Below, piece after piece: positions 44,030-49,080 of a stretch of DNA of 49,080 nt. Each line of letters opens with the position of its first letter. Within the stretch, counting starts at the first letter, position 1. Where the stretch lies: the NCBI RefSeq assembly GCF_019880585.1, contig NZ_JAINVV010000018.1, positions 1 through 49,080 on the forward strand, given 5' to 3'. The position numbers and the translations under genes were made by a program. The notes below the pieces were generated by a model, which searched no databases, had not been told where the DNA came from, and saw nothing but the letters and a program-made list of their open reading frames with translations. This DNA comes from Sphingomonas colocasiae (lineage in GTDB: Bacteria; Pseudomonadota; Alphaproteobacteria; Sphingomonadales; Sphingomonadaceae).

Positions 44030-44918
44030 AAAGATTCTCGGGCGGGTCGCGGGTGCGCTCGCGGTCGACGAAGCCTTTGTGGAAAAGGACTGGTTCGTCG
44101 TCAGGGCGATCGAGGATCTGGTCGCGCTAGGCGATGCCGACATCCAGCCCGCCTTTTCGGGCGGGACCGCCTTGCTCAAGGGCCATGGCCTGATCAAGCG
44201 CTTCTCCGAAGACGTTGATTTCAAGCTGATGCTCTCGGACGCCTTCCTCGCCAGGAGTGCGAGCCAGCAACGCAGGGCTTTGGGCGATTTCCGGGACGCA
44301 CTCGTGGCGCGCTGGATCGAAGCCGGCTTCGTCGAAAAAACCGTCGTGTCTCGCAACGCCAATGGGTTCATCCAGATCAAGATGACCTATCCATCGCGCC
44401 TGCCACCGCATGAGTCCCTGCGGACGCACGTCCTGGCCGAACTGTCGGCGAAGCCGCCGAGCCTGCCGACGTCCCGCCTCCCATTGTCGTCGTTCGTCAC
44501 TGACTATCACCGTCGCTAACCCGAGATCGGGGAAATCCCGTGCGTCGATCCGGTCGAGACGGCGGCGGACAAGCTGAGCGCCTTCACCTGGCGCATGCTC
44601 GGGCGCGATCGGGCGGCCAAGGGCGACGATCCGACGATCGTCCGGCATATCCATGACCTGGCGATGCTCGAGGCGCGGGCGACCGCGCATGGCGGTTTTC
44701 CGGAGCTGGTCCGCGAAACGATCGAGGCCGATCGCCATCGCGGCGGTGATGCCATCGCGCAGCTGGCGGCGATGCGCGAGCAACTGGACGCCGACCCACT
44801 GTACGAAGAGGAATATCGGCGGTTCGTGGGCGGCATGGCCTTTGCCGGCGAAAGCGAGGTGCCGGACTTCAAGGAGGCATCCGCCGCTGTGCAGCGATTG
44901 GCTCGCTGCCTCGACTGA
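43992..44918 (+). pseudogene. AbiEii-type toxin gene with an in-frame stop
   Basis: The frame encodes the nucleotidyltransferase toxin of the AbiE system: FSGGTALLKGHGLIKRFSED, then VDFKL carries the GG...L and D.D motifs. At 44517-44519 a TAA follows ...VTDYHRR, and the same frame continues PEIGEIPCVDPVETAADKLS and on to a stop at 44918. The total (308 codons) is the normal family length, so a single C-to-T change in a CAA codon explains the stop. The truncated 174-residue product keeps the catalytic motifs but lacks the helical C-terminus. Confidence 0.88.
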
Positions 44919-44945
44919 GGGTTGCGTTTGGGGGCCACGGCGCAA

Positions 44946-44988
44946 GCGGACGGTCGGCTCAGCCCACCAAGACCACTCCAGGCAGACT
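44946..44988. repeat. 43-base imperfect direct repeat flanking the TPR gene, copy 1
   Basis: Matches 45936-45978 at about three quarters of positions. On the minus strand both encode a short open end (LPGVVLVG and stop here; LPGAILVG and stop in copy 2). Between them lies the whole gene 45027-45773. Confidence 0.5.
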
Positions 44989-45026
44989 GAGCCGGCAAGG
45001 ATCGCGGCTATTTCAAGCCGGTCACA

Positions 45027-45773
45027 TCACGGCATCTTGAACCCGAGATCCGCGAAATACTTCTTCGCCTCGGCCAATCCGGCGCCGTCCTTATAAGCCG
45101 TGCTGATATGTTTTTCGAGATTGGCGTCCGTGATTTTCGCAATTTCCAGCGACTCGGCGCTACCCGATTTCCTGTACTCGGCCGACAAATTCGCGGCAGC
45201 TATCGCCGACCCATAGGCCGCCTCGGAAAACTTCTTGGCGTTCTGCTCATAAAGGCCATCAAGCAACGTGGCGGCCCTGCGCCAATTCCCCGTGCGCATG
45301 CTGTAGATCGCATCACTGTGCCGCGCATCGGTCCTCGCACCGCTGAGCCCCACCGCCTGGGCACACGCATTTTTCGCACCCGGCACGTCGGTTCCCGACA
45401 CAGCCGATGCCCAGCAAAGCTGGTTGAGTGATTCCCACCGCTCCGGCGCCAGCCGCGCCGCCTCTTGCGCGTCCGACAGCGCTTGCCTGTAATCCTTGCT
45501 CAGCACATTCGACTGCGATCGCAATACAAGCAGGATGGAACGCTTCAGCGGATCCTTCTCGACCTCCAGCGCCTTGCCGCACGCTTCGATCAACGCGGCG
45601 AGTTGCTCGCGCGGCGGCGCCTGGCAAGCAGAATATGCTTTGCGAACTTCGGCTGGCTTGTCCAGCGGCAGGAGATAGTTGCCGCTGAGATAAGGCGTCG
45701 CAAAGGCCGGGGTCGCGGCCGCAACACACCCTGCCGCGATCGCGGCATGCAGCAGTTTCATCCTGAACCTCAT
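45027..45773 (-). CDS. Exported tetratricopeptide-repeat protein, module 2
   Basis: A 248-residue protein with signal peptide (LLHAAIAAGCVAAATPAFA, cleavage after AFA) and a TPR-like body (VLRSQSNVLSKDYRQALSDA, then ARLAPERWESLNQLCWASAV). A GGGAGG site lies five bases before the ATG. It is the counterpart of 35835-36683: both have a Cys-rich lead (C....IEAC..ALE) and a DYRQAL/DFRGAL repeat. In this module it is separated from the peptidase by a gene remnant. Confidence 0.78.
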   Translation of the reverse strand: MRFRMKLLHAAIAAGCVAAATPAFATPYLSGNYLLPLDKPAEVRKAYSACQAPPREQLAALIEACGKALEVEKDPLKRSILLVLRSQSNVLSKDYRQALSDAQEAARLAPERWESLNQLCWASAVSGTDVPGAKNACAQAVGLSGARTDARHSDAIYSMRTGNWRRAATLLDGLYEQNAKKFSEAAYGSAIAAANLSAEYRKSGSAESLEIAKITDANLEKHISTAYKDGAGLAEAKKYFADLGFKMP

Positions 45774-45935
45774 TCAATCCTCCCGAAGCATCACCCCGAC
45801 TACGCCCGGGGACCATCTCCTCAACGAGCTCGGTCAGGAAAGCCGCATGGCAGGACGAGTGCTTCGGACCGCAAAGTGATACGCGTTCGATGCGCGACCA
45901 CCGGAACCAGAGAATGAGAACCGCCGCGCCCTGAC

Positions 45936-45978
45936 GCAGCCGGCCGGCTCAACCGACCAGGATCGCCCCCGGCAGACG
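45936..45978. repeat. 43-base imperfect direct repeat flanking the TPR gene, copy 2
   Basis: Partner of 44946-44988; here it forms the end of the gene remnant at 45949-46119. Confidence 0.5.
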
Positions 45979-46119
45979 GCGCACCCTGATCTTCTGGGAT
46001 TTCGCGATCGTCATCACCCAGTCGTCGATCCGGTCGAGATTGATTGTGGCGTTGATGCGCTGGCGCCCGGCCCGATAATAGCGATCGATCTCGCCGACCG
46101 AGCAATTGACGAAGACGAG
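45949..46119 (-). pseudogene. Unidentified gene remnant
   Basis: A clean 56-residue frame (LVFVNCSVGEIDRYYRAGRQ, then RINATINLDRIDDWVMTIAK and RRLPGAILVG) ends at 45949. It begins after an in-frame TAG at 46120-46122, and the upstream reading (PGLAWSRW) joins it without a start codon. It looks like the C-terminus of a lost gene. I do not recognise the family. The surrounding gap 45774-46173 shows nothing else. Confidence 0.5.
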
Positions 46120-46173
46120 CTACCAGCGCGACCAGGCGAGCCCGGCCGCGGCAGGGGAGTAATTTACAGCATA

Positions 46174-48534
46174 TCAGCCCACAAACGAATACAACCTCAC
46201 ATCTTTGTTCATATTTTTAACATTGCCCTCGACCCATTCAATTGCACTTTGAGCATCTTCTCGCAATGTTACAAATTGAATAAGCTGATACTTGACCCCT
46301 CCCAAAACCTTAACGTCGCCTGCAACAACGGTATAGGCAAAGCCAGCCTTGTCCCTGACGATTCTGATCGCATCCCTTGTGGTCAAATTTTTCCAAGTGC
46401 CATCCTCAGGAAGCCGCAAAAACATCATTATCTGCGCAAATCGGCTTTTGGATGTACCGATGTAATGCGTACCAGGGGAGAGGTCACTCTCCACCAGCGA
46501 GGCCGGCTGAGCCAGAGACGTGAGTTCAAGCAGCGATTCTTTTGAAACCGGCTGAAAGACCGCCGGGATTTTACGCTTCTCGACGATTGCCACGGCAAGG
46601 CCACCCAGCCATTCCAGAGATTGATTGTCCGCGACTGCCGCAACGTCGTCAGCGCTGTAATTCCCGGCGAAAAGCGCTTTGCGGTCCTCGTAGATTTCCT
46701 GCATCAGCGGCTCTGCGGATGCCCGTCCGCTTAACGTCCAGCGCATTCCCGCGGCAGATTCAGTTATAGATTCGACAACTCCCTTTCGCGATTTCTCCTG
46801 CGTATATTCCTCCTTGCCCATGGCCGCCGCCGGGACGCTGTCGGGCAGCGAGAGCAACGCATCCGCCACCATTCGCTGCGCGGCGCTCACCGGCCCTCTC
46901 GCAAGCTGGATTTCATATTTGAGTTCACGGTCGGGGAGTCCGGCATCCGACACCCGCGCAGCATCCGAACTTGACGGCAATTCCCGCAACGTGTCTGCGG
47001 GCAAAATGCGCCTAACGGCTTCTTCGCCCTGGCCAGCGTCGCTCGATACTATGTACTGCAATTTGCCGTCGAGCGCGGCGGTCGCGAACGCCTTCAGATA
47101 TTCGGCTTTCTCGTCATTATCGAGGTCTCGGATATCCCGCTGGAAAGGATTATCACAATCGCGCGCGATCGCTTGATCGATATAATTTTCGGCTGAGTTG
47201 GGCCGCTCGTTTCTCTTTTCCCGGCGCGGAATATTGGACGCCACGACAGACGAATTTTTCTCGATTTCCAGCAAAAGACCCTTCAATTCAGCCAAGTCCG
47301 AACCGACGAGAGATGCAATCCGGCCGGCTTGCGCGACACGATAGATCTGAAGTGGCGCTCCCATCCGCCACACCACCCCCTGTCGGAACATTGCAAGTTG
47401 CCGACCATATCCCATTTTTTCCAAAGCACCCATGACCATGCTCCAAGCCGACTCGGGCGCAATCTCCACTCCGGATTTCAGCTTGATGTTTCCACTGTCG
47501 CCCACGCCGACGACCATGCGAACGTCTTTTCCTTCGGGAGCGACGAACAGCCGCACCGGCCGGCGATCCCTGGAGATTTGAGGGTCCGGTCGGATGATAC
47601 AGGCACCGGACAATGCCGCCACGTTCGTGCGCCCCCTCTTCATGTTCCCGAATTTTTTCTCGATCATCGCCTTGATCAGCAAAGGGTCCAAAGACGTGGC
47701 GACGTAGAGCATCTCGCGTTCAGGAACATAATATTCGTCAGCGAATGCGCGCACTTGATCGAAGGGAAATTTTTCCGACGCCTTTTTCCAGCGATTGACG
47801 GAATGATCCGCCATGCCGGCCATAGCGTTAAGCATCCGCCATGACCGGTGTTGAAAGCCATCCAGATACGGACTTGCCGAAAATTCGAGTTCGACCGGCC
47901 GCCGCTGTATTTTCACCTCATCGGCCGTGAAGCGCGATCCCTGTGCGATTTCCCTGACCCGCTCAAAAAGAGCGTCAACTTCGCCGTTGGGCGCTTCCAG
48001 ATGGTATCGGGTATCGGTCCAATTCACACCGCCCGCGCTGACCGCATAGGCTCGCGGCATCCAGCTTTCGCGCAGGTCGCCCAACAGCTTACGCTTGCCT
48101 TTCCCATCGGTATAATAGGTCAGCACCAGATGCTCGATGAGATGGCCGATCTGCTGTTGGCCCTCCTTCTCGTCAACCATGCCTACGCGAAGCATCAGCC
48201 TTGCCGACGTCATCTCGAACGTGTCCGGCAATCCTATGATATGATATCGGAATCCATTCGGAAGCGTGCCCGATACTGTCGTTCGCGCGTCGACAGCAGC
48301 CCGCGCAACCTTACCAGTCGATTGCGCCGCGACCGGCGACCGGCCGCTCAACGACCGAGGTCCGCGAACCGATGGTGACGTCGCCAAGGCTGCGGGCGTC
48401 GCATGGCCACCACCACCATGTGCGGACGCCGAGACATGGTCTTGCGGAACCCTGGCATAGCCAAATGCCGCAAGACCACCCAGGGCTCCCGCCACCCCGA
48501 CGACCAGAAGGGGGCGCGCTTTCGAATATATCAT
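46174..48534 (-). CDS. M16-family zinc metallopeptidase, module 2
   Basis: A 786-residue pitrilysin-type peptidase. The ATG at 48534 has an AAGGTAA site; the frame is open to 48570. Residues 9-27 form a membrane anchor or signal (LLVVGVAGALGGLAAFGYA), then a Gly/Ser/Ala linker of about 60 residues. The zinc motif HLIEH is at 131-135, with downstream Glu residues near 206-217. Its N-terminal pattern LPNGFRYHII matches LSNGFRYVIT of the module 1 peptidase, so they are distant paralogues. Probably periplasmic and paired with the TonB receptor upstream. Confidence 0.88.
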   Translation of the reverse strand: MIYSKARPLLVVGVAGALGGLAAFGYARVPQDHVSASAHGGGGHATPAALATSPSVRGPRSLSGRSPVAAQSTGKVARAAVDARTTVSGTLPNGFRYHIIGLPDTFEMTSARLMLRVGMVDEKEGQQQIGHLIEHLVLTYYTDGKGKRKLLGDLRESWMPRAYAVSAGGVNWTDTRYHLEAPNGEVDALFERVREIAQGSRFTADEVKIQRRPVELEFSASPYLDGFQHRSWRMLNAMAGMADHSVNRWKKASEKFPFDQVRAFADEYYVPEREMLYVATSLDPLLIKAMIEKKFGNMKRGRTNVAALSGACIIRPDPQISRDRRPVRLFVAPEGKDVRMVVGVGDSGNIKLKSGVEIAPESAWSMVMGALEKMGYGRQLAMFRQGVVWRMGAPLQIYRVAQAGRIASLVGSDLAELKGLLLEIEKNSSVVASNIPRREKRNERPNSAENYIDQAIARDCDNPFQRDIRDLDNDEKAEYLKAFATAALDGKLQYIVSSDAGQGEEAVRRILPADTLRELPSSSDAARVSDAGLPDRELKYEIQLARGPVSAAQRMVADALLSLPDSVPAAAMGKEEYTQEKSRKGVVESITESAAGMRWTLSGRASAEPLMQEIYEDRKALFAGNYSADDVAAVADNQSLEWLGGLAVAIVEKRKIPAVFQPVSKESLLELTSLAQPASLVESDLSPGTHYIGTSKSRFAQIMMFLRLPEDGTWKNLTTRDAIRIVRDKAGFAYTVVAGDVKVLGGVKYQLIQFVTLREDAQSAIEWVEGNVKNMNKDVRLYSFVG

Positions 48535-48939
48535 GGCCGTTACCTTTTTCGAATATGTTCTGAATTTCATCGAGCAACGCAGGCGCGTCCCGGCTGAGAG
48601 CCCCAGACCATCGCGCGCATGGAAAAACCTCGCCTTTGCCCGAAGACAAAGCGGACGCGTTCAAGCTCGAGCGAACCGCACAGCGTCAGGGCAGGCCAGC
48701 CAGCTCTGGTCCTGGCAGCCACGCACGGCCTCCGACATAGGCCGGAGCACTACCCGCATCTCTCGCGGAGACCGGTCTCCAAGCATCGAGGCGTCAATCA
48801 GCAGCCTGCAAGTGCCCGATCAGCGCAGTGCACTGCAAACTTCAGCGAGCTTGCCGATCGGCAAAATATATATCTGCCCGAAAGGCGGTGCTGCGAAGGC
48901 CCGGGCACCGGCTGCGCCGCGTACCTGCGTGTTTTGTTC
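48535..48939. other. Gap between peptidase and receptor of module 2
   Basis: About 400 bases with no gene that I can support. The peptidase promoter must lie here; I see no EcfG boxes. Confidence 0.45.
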
Positions 48940-48963
48940 GGGGCGATCCACAAGGATCGCCCC
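48940..48963 (-). terminator. Terminator after the partial TonB receptor
   Basis: Perfect 10-bp stem (ggggcgatcc and complement) with a four-base loop, 21 bases after the receptor stop; on the minus strand it is followed by gaacaaaac, a weak tail. Confidence 0.6.
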
Positions 48964-48984
48964 GACGCAACAGACGCTAACAGC

Positions 48985-49080
48985 CTACCATTTGGCGCGG
49001 AGAGACGCGGTTACCGATCGGGGCGCACCATACCAGTGCCCACTGCTGGGCGAGTTGGAGACAGTCTGATAATAGGTCTT
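48985..49080 (-). CDS. TonB-dependent receptor, module 2, C-terminal end only
   Basis: The last 31 codons of a minus-strand gene that runs off the window: KTYYQTVSNSPSSGHWYGAP, then RSVTASLRAKW and stop. The YGAPRS motif and the terminal aromatic are those of TonB receptors, and they match the barrel end of the receptor at 39558-43094 (YYGAPRSFMASVKW). Here the chain stops normally, with no second barrel. Confidence 0.85.
   Translation of the reverse strand, partial: KTYYQTVSNSPSSGHWYGAPRSVTASLRAKW

Noticed and set aside
43992-44918. Two separate genes (174 and about 108 residues) in place of one broken toxin
   Set aside because: Both parts lie in the same frame, join at a single TAA, and together make a normal-length AbiEii protein; the second part has no ribosome site near its first ATG.

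Overview
The window comes from a high-GC alphaproteobacterium, most likely a member of the Sphingomonadales. The case rests on a lasso-peptide locus with FecI/FecR and a TonB receptor, many TonB-dependent receptors, a cluster of small stress proteins, and repeated promoters of the form GGAAC-N16/17-cGTT (the EcfG general-stress sigma type). This is inference from gene content; no rRNA or tRNA gene is present. The genus is not resolved.

1-15.9 kb is a general-stress island. It holds a FAD oxidoreductase, a BrkB/YihY membrane protein, a YeaQ-type membrane protein, a large-subunit catalase (KatE), Hsp20, a PDZ-less HtrA-like protease, a TspO-like membrane protein, a MipA/OmpV outer-membrane protein, a winged-helix regulator and about ten very small proteins. 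At least eight EcfG-like promoters lie in front of these genes. 15.9-18.8 kb is a scar: a truncated AsmA gene, a zeta toxin with a ParD-like antitoxin, an IS3 transposase tail and a frameshifted TonB-receptor tail. At 18.85-19.8 kb both ends of the island reappear next to each other as diverged direct repeats, followed by csbD and an intact AsmA gene.

21.8-31.1 kb is a complete lasso-peptide cluster. On the plus strand are an ECF sigma factor, FecR, a TonB receptor with an STN domain, and a lasso-peptide isopeptidase of the S9 family. Converging from the minus strand are the 45-residue precursor, a hairpin terminator, the RRE-protease (B) and the cyclase (C). The precursor is too short for usual ORF cut-offs. 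Its predicted core has 22 residues with Gly1 and Asp8 placed to form the macrolactam. No exporter gene is seen.

31.6-35.7 kb holds a secreted YdcF/DUF218 protein, a ParD antitoxin without its toxin, and two nucleotidyltransferase-fold proteins, one preceded by a perfect 12-bp inverted repeat.

35.8-49.1 kb contains two parallel modules, each a TonB-dependent receptor, an M16 zinc peptidase and an exported repeat protein, all on the minus strand. The first is a tight operon and its receptor carries a second, OmpA-like beta-barrel fused to its C-terminus. The second is looser and its receptor runs off the window. Between them lies an AbiEi/AbiEii-type toxin-antitoxin pair whose toxin has an in-frame stop. 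By analogy with the FusA/FusC ferredoxin import pair, these modules may import and digest a peptide or protein. That is the best candidate here for an undescribed system.
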